64,000 nucleotides of DNA. Source: Micromonospora saelicesensis. GTDB lineage: Bacteria > Actinomycetota > Actinomycetes > Mycobacteriales > Micromonosporaceae. The stretch covers positions 403,760 to 467,759 of the forward strand of contig NZ_FMCR01000002.1 of the NCBI RefSeq assembly GCF_900091575.1, read 5' to 3'. A model generated the notes under the pieces. That model did not search any database. It saw only the letters and a list, made by a program, of their open reading frames with translations, and had not been told where the DNA came from. The translations under genes were made by a program, and so were the position numbers. Shown one piece after another: positions 35,186 to 43,747 of the stretch. Within the stretch, counting starts at the first letter, position 1; every line of letters begins with the position of its first letter.

Positions 35186-35696
35186 CCACCCTCGTCCCCA
35201 TCGGCTTCTGCTCTTGGCGGCCGTCGCTGTCGCCGCGCTCAGCGGCGGCTGCGCCGACGACTCGGCACCGTCGACGCCGACAACGACCACCTCAAATCGA
35301 CAGGCCGACGTCGCCGAGCGAGGCGCTTCGGTCATGCCCTTCGACCTGGAGCGCACCACACACCGCTTCACCAGGACCGACACCGGCGGCGTGCAGACCG
35401 TCGTCGCCGACGACCCGCGGGACAGCACCCAGATCACCCTTGTCCAACAGCATCTGAGCGCCGAGGTCGAGCGGTTCCGGCGCGGTGACTTCAGCGACCC
35501 GGCCCGCATCCACGGCACCGAGATGCCCGGCCTGGCAACGCTTCGGGCACACGGCGGGCGGATCACCATCACGTACGAGGCGGTTCCCGACGGCGCACGC
35601 GCCACCTACGCCACCGACGACGCGGGGCTCCGCGACGCACTGCACCACTGGTTCGATGCCCAGGTCAGCGACCACGGCCCACACGCCACCCGCTAG
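35172..35696 (+). CDS. Putative secreted lipoprotein, function unknown
   Basis: From GTG 35172 (inside the MarR 3' end) the product has 174 residues. A signal helix (LLLLAAVAVAALSGGC) ends at a Cys with a poor lipobox (Ser at -3). The mature part is small, Thr/Asp-rich at first, then a globular domain (FDLERTTHRFTRTDTGGVQT, VVADDPRDSTQITLVQQHLS, MPGLATLRAHGGRITITYEA). It resembles small extracytoplasmic proteins without known function. Its stop overlaps the stop of the convergent permease-like gene by 4 bp. Confidence 0.68.
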   Translation: MNRSDHPRPHRLLLLAAVAVAALSGGCADDSAPSTPTTTTSNRQADVAERGASVMPFDLERTTHRFTRTDTGGVQTVVADDPRDSTQITLVQQHLSAEVERFRRGDFSDPARIHGTEMPGLATLRAHGGRITITYEAVPDGARATYATDDAGLRDALHHWFDAQVSDHGPHATR

Positions 35697-36874
35697 GCGC
35701 CGCCAACCAACTGGTCCGCGCCTCCTCGGCGGCGCCAGAGCACCGTGCACGCCGCGGCCAGGACCAGCCCGAGCAGCGGGGCGACACCCACGCCGGCGAG
35801 CGTGCAGGCCACCGCGAGCAGCGCCGGCGGCATCCAGCACCAGGCGGGCACGGTACGCGGGATACGCCCGCGCCGACGGGCCGCCGCTTCCACGGCCATC
35901 GGCACCACCAGCACCGGCAACGCTGCGGCCAGCAGGGTCAGCCAGGGCAGCACCAGCCGGTCGAACCGCGCCACCGCCAGCATCCCGCCGAGCACCGCGA
36001 CGAGCAGCATCGCCGCCCGCGCCGGCAGGCGGGGAGCCAGACCACGCAACGCCAGGGAACCGGAGTACGTGGTGGTCAGCGCCGCCGCGAAGACCGCCAC
36101 CGCGACGAACAGATTCGCGTACGCGGCCAGCCCCGAGCCGGCGGCGAGCAGCGCGACAACGTCGGCCGAGCCGGTCCGCAGCCACAGGCCGGCCCCGGCG
36201 AGCACCCCGAGCAGCGCCGGCCCGATCAGCAGCCCCACGCACCAGGCCAGGTCCCGCCTCCGCGAAAGGCCCACGCTGAAGTCCGGTGCGCGCAGCGCGA
36301 ACACGGCCGCGTACCCGATCAGCGCGGCGCCGTCGGCGAGCCCGCCACCGGCGAGACGGACCGGCGCACCGGGTGGTGGAAGCACCGTCAGGCACCAGCC
36401 GACCAGCACCACCGCGCTGAGCGTGGTGACCACCGCGACCCGGTTGCCGAGCCGGGCCGGCGCCCAGGAGACGGCAAGGACCGCCACCTCCAGCAGCACC
36501 GGCCCGGCCCAGCCCGGCAGGTGGGTCAGCGCGGCCAGCGAAGCCCCGCCGAGCCCGACGTTGAACCCGTTCCAACCGACCATCGACACGGCCAGCACCG
36601 CCGCCAGCAGCAGCCGCGAGGTGTCCCCCAGGTACGCGGGCAGCACCGCGGTCAACGTCCCGCCGTCGCCGAGCGGTCGACGCAGCCCGATCCGGCCCTG
36701 CCCCCAGAGCAGAGCCGCCATCAGCACCCCGCCGACCAGCAGCCCGGCCACCGGCACCGCGCCACCGTGTCGGGCGGCCATCGCCGCGCCGAGCACCAGC
36801 GTGGCGGGTGCGGTGCCGATGCCCAACCAGGCACCGACCGCCGCCGGCCACCGCCGTTCGGGGACGTCAGGCAA
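35693..36874 (-). CDS. NCS1/CodB-like membrane permease
   Basis: The 393-residue protein has about 11-12 membrane helices, for example AVPVAGLLVGGVLMAALLWG, VVTTLSAVVLVGWCLTVLPP and AAMLLVAVLGGMLAVARFDR. The early helix pattern GAWLGIGTAPATLVLGAAMA and the GWNGFNVGLGG segment are similar to the nucleobase:cation symporter-1 (cytosine/purine) group. The start appears to be TTG 36874, overlapping the end of the isomerase-like gene, so it is the last gene of the operon. Substrate unknown; a carbohydrate-derived or heterocyclic compound handled by this operon is possible. Confidence 0.7.
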   Translation of the reverse strand: MPDVPERRWPAAVGAWLGIGTAPATLVLGAAMAARHGGAVPVAGLLVGGVLMAALLWGQGRIGLRRPLGDGGTLTAVLPAYLGDTSRLLLAAVLAVSMVGWNGFNVGLGGASLAALTHLPGWAGPVLLEVAVLAVSWAPARLGNRVAVVTTLSAVVLVGWCLTVLPPPGAPVRLAGGGLADGAALIGYAAVFALRAPDFSVGLSRRRDLAWCVGLLIGPALLGVLAGAGLWLRTGSADVVALLAAGSGLAAYANLFVAVAVFAAALTTTYSGSLALRGLAPRLPARAAMLLVAVLGGMLAVARFDRLVLPWLTLLAAALPVLVVPMAVEAAARRRGRIPRTVPAWCWMPPALLAVACTLAGVGVAPLLGLVLAAACTVLWRRRGGADQLVGGA

Positions 36875-37670
36875 CGTGGCGCAGGTAGCCGGCGATCGCC
36901 GCGTCGAGCACCTCCGCGCCCGGCCGCGCCCACACCTCGGCGGAGAAGACCTCCACCTCGATCGGGCCGACGTAGCCGGCCGCGTCTACCGCCTCGCGCA
37001 GCCGACGCAACTCGATGCAGCCGTCACCGGGCAACGCCCGGCCGAGCAGCACCCCTTCGGGCAGCGGGGTCACCCAGTCACAGACCTGGAACGCGGCGAT
37101 CCGGGCGGCGGCCCGCGCGATCTGCGCGTACACCGTGTCGTCCCACCAGACGTGGTACGCGTCCACGACCACGCCGACCACCGCCGGGTCGAACCGCTCG
37201 GCGATGTCGAGCGCCTGGCCGAGGGTGGCGATCACGCACCGGTCGGCGGCGAACATCGGGTGCAGCGGCTCGATGGCCAGCCGTACCCCGGCGGCCTCGG
37301 CGTGCGGGGCCAGCTCGCCGATGGCGTCGGCGACCCGACGCCGCGCGCCGTCGATGTCCCGGCTGCCGGCCGGCAGCCCACCGGAGACCAGCACCAGCTC
37401 CGGGGCGCCGAGGGCGGCGGCCTCCTCGATGGCCCGCAGGTTCTCCGCGCGCCAGTCGTCGGCGGAGAAGAACCCGCCCCGGCACAGCGACGTGACGGCG
37501 AGGCCGGCGTCGCGGACCAGTTTCGCCGAGCGGGCCAGCCCGTACTCGGCCACCGGCTCCCGCCACAGGCCGATGCCCGGCACACCGGCTGCCACGCACC
37601 CGGCCACCACCTCGGGCAGCGGCCAGCGCTGGGCGGTCGCCTGGTTGAACGAGAACCGCGCGAGGCTCAC
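36867..37670 (-). CDS. Sugar-phosphate isomerase/epimerase-like TIM-barrel protein
   Basis: From GTG 37670 the product is 267 residues. The xylose-isomerase-like TIM barrel (AP endonuclease 2 fold) shows FSFNQATAQRWPLPEVVAG, the metal-site Glu in VRLAIEPLHPMF, VVGVVVDAYHVWWDD (Asp/His ligands) and PIEVEVFSAEVW. An upstream GTG at 37730, which overlaps the DUF993 stop (GTGA), would add 20 residues, but these are encoded by the dispersed repeat at 37683-37716, so I prefer 37670. The probable role is isomerisation, epimerisation or lyase chemistry on the operon's sugar-like substrate. Confidence 0.82.
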   Translation of the reverse strand: MSLARFSFNQATAQRWPLPEVVAGCVAAGVPGIGLWREPVAEYGLARSAKLVRDAGLAVTSLCRGGFFSADDWRAENLRAIEEAAALGAPELVLVSGGLPAGSRDIDGARRRVADAIGELAPHAEAAGVRLAIEPLHPMFAADRCVIATLGQALDIAERFDPAVVGVVVDAYHVWWDDTVYAQIARAAARIAAFQVCDWVTPLPEGVLLGRALPGDGCIELRRLREAVDAAGYVGPIEVEVFSAEVWARPGAEVLDAAIAGYLRHVA

Positions 37671-37682
37671 CGGGCTGGTCTC

Positions 37683-37716
37683 CGCTCGCGACTGCGGGGC
37701 TCGCAGAACCGGCTCA
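37683..37716. repeat. Short dispersed repeat, copy 2
   Basis: This 34-bp segment, with the same ends as 4361-4391 and three extra bases (CGG) in its middle, lies between the DUF993 stop and the isomerase gene. If the GTG at 37730 is used, the repeat would be translated. Confidence 0.55.
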
Positions 37717-37726
37717 CTCCTCGCGC

Positions 37727-38878
37727 TCACTGGGCCACCCCCGCCACGGTGAAGAAGGCCCGGGCGCGGGCGGCGGCCAGGTCGGCGTCGGGCAGCAGCC
37801 CCGCGGCGTCGGCCAGGGTGAGCAGGGTGGCCAGGTGCGCCGGAGACCGGCCGGACTGCGCGCCGGCGACCATCGTGAAATGGTCCTGGTGCCCGGCCAA
37901 CCAGGCCAGGAACACGATCCCCGTCTTGTAGTGCCAGGTCGGCGCCGCGAACAGGTGCCGGGCCAGCGGCACAGTGGGTGCGAAGATCTCCTCGTACGCC
38001 GTCAGGTCCCCCCTGTCCAGGGCGGCCAGCGCGGCAGCGGCGGCCGGCGCGATAGCCGCGAACACCCCGAGCAGCGCGTCGGAGTGACCCACCTCGTCAC
38101 CGCGGATCAGCTCCGGGTAGTGGAAGTCGTCACCGGTGTAGAGCCGTACCCCGGCCGGCAGGCGGCGGCGCAACGCGACCTCCCGGTCGGCGTCCAACAG
38201 CGACACCTTGATGCCGTCCACAGTGGACTGGTGTGCCTTGATCAGCTCGATCACCGTGTCGGCGGCCAGGTCCAGGTCGACCGCACCCCAGTAGCCGGTC
38301 AACGCCGGGTCGAACATCGGACCCAACCAGTGCAGCACCACCGGTTCGTCGGCGGCGCTCAGCAGTTCGTCGTACACCCGCAGGTAGTCCTCCGGACCAC
38401 GGGCCGCGGCGGCCAGGTGCCGGCTGCACATCAGCACCGGCCGGGCGCCGGCGGCGCGGACGTCGTCGAGCTGCTCGGCGTACGCGGCGGTGACCGCCGC
38501 CAGGGTGGCCGGGCCGACCGGCAGCTGGTCGGTGCCGACCCCGGCGACGATCCGGCCGTCGACCGCGCGGGCCTCGGCGGCGCTGCGCCGGATCAGCTCC
38601 CGGGTGGCCGGATAGTCCAGACCCATCCCCCGCTGGGCGGTGTCCATCGCCTCGGCGACCCCCAGCCCGTAGGACCAGAGGTGCCGGCGGAAGGCGAGGG
38701 TGGTGTCCCAGTCGACCGCCGCCGGGGCACCCGGCACGTTCTCCGCACACGGGTCGGCGACCACGTGCGCGGCGGCGTACGCGATCCGGCTGGTCGACGG
38801 CGCGTCCGGTCGGGCGAAGCCTCCACCCCCGGCCAGTCGGTGTCGCCGTCCGCCGGGCAACACCACCTCGGCGCTCAT
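37727..38878 (-). CDS. DUF993 family protein (dihydrodipicolinate-synthase-like TIM barrel)
   Basis: The 383-residue protein belongs to the DUF993 group, remote relatives of the DapA aldolase family. Notable blocks are IAYAAAHVVADPCAENVPGA, the repeated GLGVAEAMDTAQRGMGLDYP, PVVLHWLGPMFDPALTGYWG and VDGIKVSLLDADREVALRRR, where the Lys after DGI could be the Schiff-base lysine. GVRLYTGDDFHYPELIRGDE follows. The gene overlaps the Gfo/Idh gene by ATGA. In actinobacteria and proteobacteria this family accompanies Gfo/Idh dehydrogenases and sugar isomerases, suggesting an aldolase step in sugar breakdown. Confidence 0.85.
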   Translation of the reverse strand: MSAEVVLPGGRRHRLAGGGGFARPDAPSTSRIAYAAAHVVADPCAENVPGAPAAVDWDTTLAFRRHLWSYGLGVAEAMDTAQRGMGLDYPATRELIRRSAAEARAVDGRIVAGVGTDQLPVGPATLAAVTAAYAEQLDDVRAAGARPVLMCSRHLAAAARGPEDYLRVYDELLSAADEPVVLHWLGPMFDPALTGYWGAVDLDLAADTVIELIKAHQSTVDGIKVSLLDADREVALRRRLPAGVRLYTGDDFHYPELIRGDEVGHSDALLGVFAAIAPAAAAALAALDRGDLTAYEEIFAPTVPLARHLFAAPTWHYKTGIVFLAWLAGHQDHFTMVAGAQSGRSPAHLATLLTLADAAGLLPDADLAAARARAFFTVAGVAQ

Positions 38879-40026
38879 GAGCGCAGCTCCGGCACCTCGA
38901 TGCGACCGCCCTCGCGGGCCGAGCGCAGCCCCAACTCGGCGAGCTGCACGCCACGCGCGCCGGCAAGAAAGTCCCACCGGAACGGCTCGCCGGCCACCAC
39001 GTGCCGCAGGTACGCCTCCCACTGCACCTTGAAGCCGTTGTCGAACTCCTCGTTGTCGGGCACCTCGGCCCACTGGGCGCGGAAGTCCTCGGTGGCCGGC
39101 AGGTCCGGGTTCCACACCGGCTTCGGGGTGACCGCCCGGTGCTGCACCCGGCAGTTGCGCAGGCCTGCGATCGCGCTGCCCTCCGTGCCGTCGACCTGGA
39201 ACTCCACCAGCTCGTCGCGGTACACCCGCACGGCCCAGGAGGAGTTGATCTGCGCGATCACCCCGCCGTCGAGTTCGAAGGTGGCGTACGCGGCGTCGTC
39301 GGCGGTGGCGGCGTACGGGTGACCGGCCTCGTCGACCCGTTCGGGCACGTGGGTGGCGGTCACGCAGGAGACGGCGGTGACCCGGCCGAACAGCTCCTCC
39401 AGCACGTAGTGCCAGTGCGGGAACATGTCGACCACGATGCCGCCGCCGTCCTCGTTCCGGTAGTTCCACGACGGCCGCTGAGCGGGCTGCCAGTCGCCCT
39501 CGAAGACCCAGTACCCGAACTCGCCGCGCACCGAGAGGATCCGGCCGAAGAAGCCGCCGTCGATGAGGCGCTTGAGCTTGCGCAGACCGGGCAGGAAGAG
39601 CTTGTCCTGCACGACACCGGTGCGGACGCCGGCCGCGTCCGCCGCCCGGGCCAGGTCGAGGGCAGCTGCGGTGTCCTCGGCCAGCGGCTTCTCCGTGTAG
39701 ATGTGCTTGCCGGCCTCGATGGCCTGCCGGATCGCCTTCTCCCGTTGCTGGGTGACCTGCGCGTCGAAGTAGATCTCGACGTCGTCGCGGGCCAGGGCCG
39801 AGGTCAGGTCGGTGGTCCAGTCGGTCAGCCCGTGCCGCTCGGCGAGCTCCCGGAGCTTCGTCTCGTTGCGCCCGACCAGGACCGGTTCCGGCCAGATGGT
39901 GGTGCCGTCGGCCAACGCCACACCACCGGATTCGCGGATGGCCAGCAGCGACCGGACGAGGTGCTGCCGGTAGCCCATCCGCCCGGTCACGCCGTTGACG
40001 ATGATGCCGATCGACCTGCGGGTCAT
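38875..40026 (-). CDS. Gfo/Idh/MocA-family oxidoreductase
   Basis: From ATG 40026 the product has 383 residues. The NAD(P) Rossmann motif varies as IGIIVNGVTGRMGYRQHLVR, and the EKP motif is HIYTEKPLAEDTAAALDLAR, the catalytic lysine site of the family. The C-terminal domain has FGYWVFEGDWQPAQRPSWNY and GGGIVVDMFPHWHYVLEELF, where the DxxPHW His replaces the usual DxxxH. The frame is open 180 codons further upstream, but that overlaps the ATPase gene. It probably oxidises a sugar or inositol-like intermediate (for example to a keto form). Confidence 0.88.
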   Translation of the reverse strand: MTRRSIGIIVNGVTGRMGYRQHLVRSLLAIRESGGVALADGTTIWPEPVLVGRNETKLRELAERHGLTDWTTDLTSALARDDVEIYFDAQVTQQREKAIRQAIEAGKHIYTEKPLAEDTAAALDLARAADAAGVRTGVVQDKLFLPGLRKLKRLIDGGFFGRILSVRGEFGYWVFEGDWQPAQRPSWNYRNEDGGGIVVDMFPHWHYVLEELFGRVTAVSCVTATHVPERVDEAGHPYAATADDAAYATFELDGGVIAQINSSWAVRVYRDELVEFQVDGTEGSAIAGLRNCRVQHRAVTPKPVWNPDLPATEDFRAQWAEVPDNEEFDNGFKVQWEAYLRHVVAGEPFRWDFLAGARGVQLAELGLRSAREGGRIEVPELRS

Positions 40027-40064
40027 GGTGTTCCTTCCGTCGTGCTGGTCGTGCCGATCTGCGC

Positions 40065-40859
40065 TCAGTGGTTGGCGGCCGCGCTGCCGAGCAACCCACG
40101 CAGGTCGGTGGCGAGCCGGTCGAAGCGGGGATCCGACATCACCTGCGCGTAGTCGCGGTGCGCCGGCAGCTCGACCGGGAAGGTGCGGATGATCCGGCCG
40201 GGCCGGGGACTCATCACCACGACCCGGGTGCCGAGGAAGACCGCCTCGGCGATGGAGTGGGTGACCAGCACCACGGTGGTCCCGGTCTCCCGCCAGATCC
40301 GGTGCAGTTCGGCGTTCATCTGCTCCCGGGTCAGGGCGTCCAGGGCGCCGAACGGTTCGTCCATCAGCAGCACCGGCGGGGAGTGCAGCAGCGCGCGGCA
40401 GAGCGCCACCCGTTGCTGCATGCCGCCGGACAGCTCGTGTGGCAACGCCTTCTCGAAGCCGGTCAGGCCGGTCATCTCGATCAGCTCGTCGGCGCGGCGG
40501 GCCGCCTGGGCCCGGTCCATGCCGCGCATCTCGGCCTGGAGCAGGATGTTGGCTCGGGCACCGCGCCACTCCAGCAACGCGGCCTTCTGGAAGACGAAGC
40601 CGATCTCCTTCTGCGGGCCGCGCACCGGGCGCTGCAGCAGCGACACGTCACCGCTGGTCGGCTTGACCAACCCCGCGACGATCTTCAGGAGGGTGGACTT
40701 GCCGCAGCCGGACGGGCCGACGATCGTGACGAACTCGCCCGGCTCGATGTCCAGCGACACGTCGTCCAACGCGGTGGTCTGCGACCGTCGGGTGGTGAAC
40801 CGGACGGTCAGCCCGGACATCCCGATGGCGGTGCCGGTGGCTGCCGGCGCGGCGGTCAC
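40065..40859 (-). CDS. ABC transporter ATPase, nitrate/sulfonate/NMT1 type
   Basis: The 264-residue ATPase of the SsuB/TauB/NrtD group has Walker A GPSGCGKSTLL, Q-loop FVFQKAALLEWRGARANILL, signature LSGGMQQRVALCRAL, Walker B LLMDEPFGALDALTR and H-loop LVTHSIAEAVFLG. It powers the importer formed with the permease (41892-42863) and binding lipoprotein (40864-41868). It sits 4 bp after the binding protein gene and 38 bp before the Gfo/Idh gene. Confidence 0.93.
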   Translation of the reverse strand: MTAAPAATGTAIGMSGLTVRFTTRRSQTTALDDVSLDIEPGEFVTIVGPSGCGKSTLLKIVAGLVKPTSGDVSLLQRPVRGPQKEIGFVFQKAALLEWRGARANILLQAEMRGMDRAQAARRADELIEMTGLTGFEKALPHELSGGMQQRVALCRALLHSPPVLLMDEPFGALDALTREQMNAELHRIWRETGTTVVLVTHSIAEAVFLGTRVVVMSPRPGRIIRTFPVELPAHRDYAQVMSDPRFDRLATDLRGLLGSAAANH

Positions 40860-40863
40860 CGGG

Positions 40864-41868
40864 TCACCCCTGCGCCGCGTACGAGGAGTCCCAGTACGCG
40901 CTGGGCGCTCCCGGGTCCTTCAGCTCGGCGTAGCGGGACATCAGGTCGATGGTCTCGGTCCACTGGGCCTCGGTGTTCACCCCGGGCGGGCCGTCCGCGC
41001 CGATCAGCGGCATGTTGAGCGTGAGCTGCTTGGTGAGCACCTCGGGCGCCGGCTCGTTCTCGGCCAGAGCCGTCATCGCGCTCACCGCGCCGGCCGGGTC
41101 CCGGGCGGCGTCGGCCCAGGACTTCTGGGTGGCGCGGACGAACTTGCGGACCAGCTCCGGGTCCTTCTGCAGGGTCTGAGTGTTGGCGATCAGGCCGGTG
41201 CCGAGCAGGTTCATCCCGTAGTCGGCGAAGAGCAGCACATCGACCTTCTTGCCGGTCTTGCTCTCGATGGTGGGCGCCTGGTCGTGGAAGAAGCCCATGA
41301 TGGCGTCGACCTTGCCCTCTGCCAGGGCGGCGATCTTGCCGGCGGCGTCGACGTTGACCACCTTGACGTCGTCCTTCTTGAGGCCGTTCTTCTCCAGCCA
41401 GGCCGGGAAGGTCGCGTAGAGGGCGTCGCCGGGGGTGCCGCCGACGGTCTTGCCCTTGAGGTCGGCCGGTGTCTTGATGTTCTCCTCGGTGAAGAACTCC
41501 ACCGAGGAGGGTCCCTTCTCCAGGTACGCGCCGAGGCTGCGCACCGGCATCCCGCTGGCCACCGACTTGAGCAGCACCGGGCTGTCCGCCCAGCCGAAGT
41601 CGGTCTGCTTCTGGGCGACCTGCTTGACGGTGTTGCCCGACCCGTTGCCGGGCAGGATCTTCAGGTCGATGCCCTCGGCCGAGTAGTAGCCCTTCTGCAG
41701 GCCGTAGTAGAAGGGCGCGTGCTCGCCGTAGGGCACCCAGTTGAGGGTGAGGGTGACCTGCTTGCTGCCGTCGGCGTTGGTGCTGCCGGCGGGGTCGTCC
41801 CCACCGCAGCCGGTGGCGGCGAGGAGCAGGGCGGCGGTGGCCAGGATGGTGGTGGCGGTGCGTTTCAT
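40864..41868 (-). CDS. ABC transporter substrate-binding lipoprotein, NMT1/THI5-like
   Basis: From ATG 41868 the product has 334 residues with a lipobox (LLLAATGC, Cys about 21). The NMT1-type fold shows VTLTLNWVPYGEHAPFYYGL, QKGYYSAEGIDLKILPGNGS, VSGMPVRSLGAYLEK in altered form (VASGMPVRSLGAY) and GGTPGDALYATFPAWLEKNG. Families with this fold bind pyrimidine precursors, sulfonates or aromatic and heterocyclic compounds. In this operon a sugar-like or sugar-amine ligand is expected from the enzymes, so the ligand is a real question. Confidence 0.9.
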   Translation of the reverse strand: MKRTATTILATAALLLAATGCGGDDPAGSTNADGSKQVTLTLNWVPYGEHAPFYYGLQKGYYSAEGIDLKILPGNGSGNTVKQVAQKQTDFGWADSPVLLKSVASGMPVRSLGAYLEKGPSSVEFFTEENIKTPADLKGKTVGGTPGDALYATFPAWLEKNGLKKDDVKVVNVDAAGKIAALAEGKVDAIMGFFHDQAPTIESKTGKKVDVLLFADYGMNLLGTGLIANTQTLQKDPELVRKFVRATQKSWADAARDPAGAVSAMTALAENEPAPEVLTKQLTLNMPLIGADGPPGVNTEAQWTETIDLMSRYAELKDPGAPSAYWDSSYAAQG

Positions 41869-41891
41869 CGGTGCCTCCGTGATGGGGTCGG

Positions 41892-42863
41892 TCAGGAGGT
41901 GGTGAGGGACACGCCGGCCCGGCGGCTGGCGTGCCACGGAATGAGCAGTGCCTCGGCGATCTCGACCAGGACGAACAGGACGATGCCGATGGCGGACATC
42001 AGGATCAGGTCAGCGAAGAGAAGCGCGGAGTCGAGGTTGCCGTTGGCCAGCAACAGGACGTAGCCGAGCCCTTCGCTGGCGCCGACGAACTCACCGACCA
42101 CGGCACCGACCACGGCGAGGGTGACGGCCACCTTCAGGCCGGCCATCAGGTGCGGCAACGCGTTCGGGAAGCGGATCTTGCGGAAGGTGCGCCACGGTCC
42201 GGCGCCCATCGTGGCGGCGAGGTCGAGCAGCTCCGGGTCGGTGGAGCGCAGCCCGGCCACCCCGGAGATGACCACCGGGAAGAACGCGATGAGCACCGCC
42301 AGGATGATCTTCGGGGTGAGGCCGAGGCCGAACCAGACCACCAGCAACGGCGCGATGGCGATCTTCGGGATGACCTGTGCGAACAGGACGATCGGGTAGA
42401 GCGCCTTGTCCAGGGTGCGGGAGTAGGCGATGGCGACCGCGGTGACCAGACCCAACGCGGCGGCCAGCACGAAGCCGAGCACCGTCTCGTAGAGGGTCAC
42501 CACTGTGTGCCGGGCCAGCTCGGACCACTGGGTGGTCATCGTCTCCCACACCTGGCCGGGGGTGGGCACCAGGTAGTTCGGGACGTACTCGCGGGCCGCC
42601 ACGAACCACCAGGCGGCGAAGAAGACCGCGAGCACCAGCGCCGGGCGCCAGAGCGAGTCGGCGAAGGTCACCGCCCGGCGACCGAGCGTGGGACGTGGTG
42701 GACGACCACCGCCGGGTTGCCGCTTCACCACAGTGGACGAAACCGTGCCGTCGAGGCCGCCCGCCGCATCGACACTGCCAGGCCCGGCAGCGGCTGCTCG
42801 CGCACCGCCGGCCTGGTCGGCGGCGGCCTGCCGGCCCGCCGTGTCCAAAGAGTTCTCGGTCAC
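41892..42863 (-). CDS. ABC transporter permease, nitrate/sulfonate/NMT1 type
   Basis: The 323-residue permease starts at GTG 42863. A hydrophilic Ala/Gly-rich N-tail of about 60 residues, longer than usual, precedes about six helices. The EAA loop is LDLAATMGAGPWRTFRKIRF. Other typical blocks are YLVPTPGQVWETM, PKIAIAPLLVVWFGLGLTPK and VVGAVVGEFVGASEGLGYVL. It is the first gene of the minus-strand operon running to 35693. A LacI-type half-palindrome is centred about 64 bp upstream. Confidence 0.92.
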   Translation of the reverse strand: MTENSLDTAGRQAAADQAGGARAAAAGPGSVDAAGGLDGTVSSTVVKRQPGGGRPPRPTLGRRAVTFADSLWRPALVLAVFFAAWWFVAAREYVPNYLVPTPGQVWETMTTQWSELARHTVVTLYETVLGFVLAAALGLVTAVAIAYSRTLDKALYPIVLFAQVIPKIAIAPLLVVWFGLGLTPKIILAVLIAFFPVVISGVAGLRSTDPELLDLAATMGAGPWRTFRKIRFPNALPHLMAGLKVAVTLAVVGAVVGEFVGASEGLGYVLLLANGNLDSALLFADLILMSAIGIVLFVLVEIAEALLIPWHASRRAGVSLTTS

Positions 42864-42920
42864 GCGGAACCTCCTCGGGGCCCGGCACGGCACCCATGGA
42901 CCGGGCCGTCGGCGGATCAG

Positions 42921-42933
42921 GCAAACGCTTTCC
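42921..42933. promoter_or_regulatory. LacI-type operator before the importer operon
   Basis: GCAAACGCTTTCC reads on the minus strand as GGAAAGCGTTTGC, an imperfect copy of the GAAAGCGCTTTC type. It lies 58-70 bp upstream of the permease GTG at 42863. Confidence 0.55.
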
Positions 42934-43030
42934 TGGAGCGTAGGCGGCCCCCTCACGCCGGGCAAGGCCTTTCCTCGATCTGTTTCCACCGATGCGTGGC
43001 AGCAGCCCGGCAGCTGTCCCGAGGGGACGG

Positions 43031-43747
43031 TCAGCCGGCCGCCGGGTAGGTGTCGAGGAGGCCGCACATCCCCAACCGGCCCCGCTCGACCGGCTCGTTC
43101 ACCGCGTACACGCCGGCGTCGCCCAGGTGGGCAGGATCCCCCCGCTCCAGGGCGTCGAGCTGCGCGGCGGTGTCGGCGGCGGCGCGGCCCGCGCCGGCCT
43201 CCCACCGCTGCCGCCACCGCGTCAGCATCGGCTGGCGCAGGGCGACCGCGGCGGCGTGGAACGCGGCCAGCGCCGCCGGACCGCCGGGCCGCAGCGCTTG
43301 GAAGCCGGTCACCGCCAGATCCCGACGGCGGTACGCGGCGTGGACGTCCGCGCCCGGCGCTCCCCCGTCGGGCAACGCCGCCACGGCGTCGTACGCGGCC
43401 GGGTCGGCCAGCACCTCGGGTGGGAAGGTCAGCACCGCGTCGCCGGCCTCGGGCAGGCCGCTGTTCTGCATCAGCACCACGATGCTCAGCCCGCCGGTGT
43501 TGACCAGGCGGTGCACGGTGCCCGGCTCGAACCAGACCACCGCCCCCGGCCGCAAGGGCGTCTCCCGGTAGCCGGCCGTGGTCAGGGTCTGCACCGCGCC
43601 CTCGCCCTCGGTCACCACGTACCCCTCGGTGCAGCACAGGTGCACGTGCGGGGTGCCGCCGACCAGGCCGTCCGGGGCAACGGTGTCGTAGACGCGCAGC
43701 CGGGACACCCCGACCCCACCGGGCAGCGGTGCCGGCCGATCACGCAT
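43031..43747 (-). CDS. Cupin-domain protein
   Basis: The 238-residue protein has an N-terminal cupin: GGTPHVHLCCTEGYVVTEGE (motif 1 with the His/Glu ligands in altered spacing) and AVVWFEPGTVHRLVNTGG (motif 2). The C-terminal third is helical and Ala-rich (FHAAAVALRQPMLTRWRQRW) with no family that I recognise. Metal-bound cupins act as isomerases or binding proteins for sugars and keto acids. It overlaps the start of nothing but lies 8 bp inside the end of the second cupin gene, so both form one unit. Confidence 0.8.
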   Translation of the reverse strand: MRDRPAPLPGGVGVSRLRVYDTVAPDGLVGGTPHVHLCCTEGYVVTEGEGAVQTLTTAGYRETPLRPGAVVWFEPGTVHRLVNTGGLSIVVLMQNSGLPEAGDAVLTFPPEVLADPAAYDAVAALPDGGAPGADVHAAYRRRDLAVTGFQALRPGGPAALAAFHAAAVALRQPMLTRWRQRWEAGAGRAAADTAAQLDALERGDPAHLGDAGVYAVNEPVERGRLGMCGLLDTYPAAG

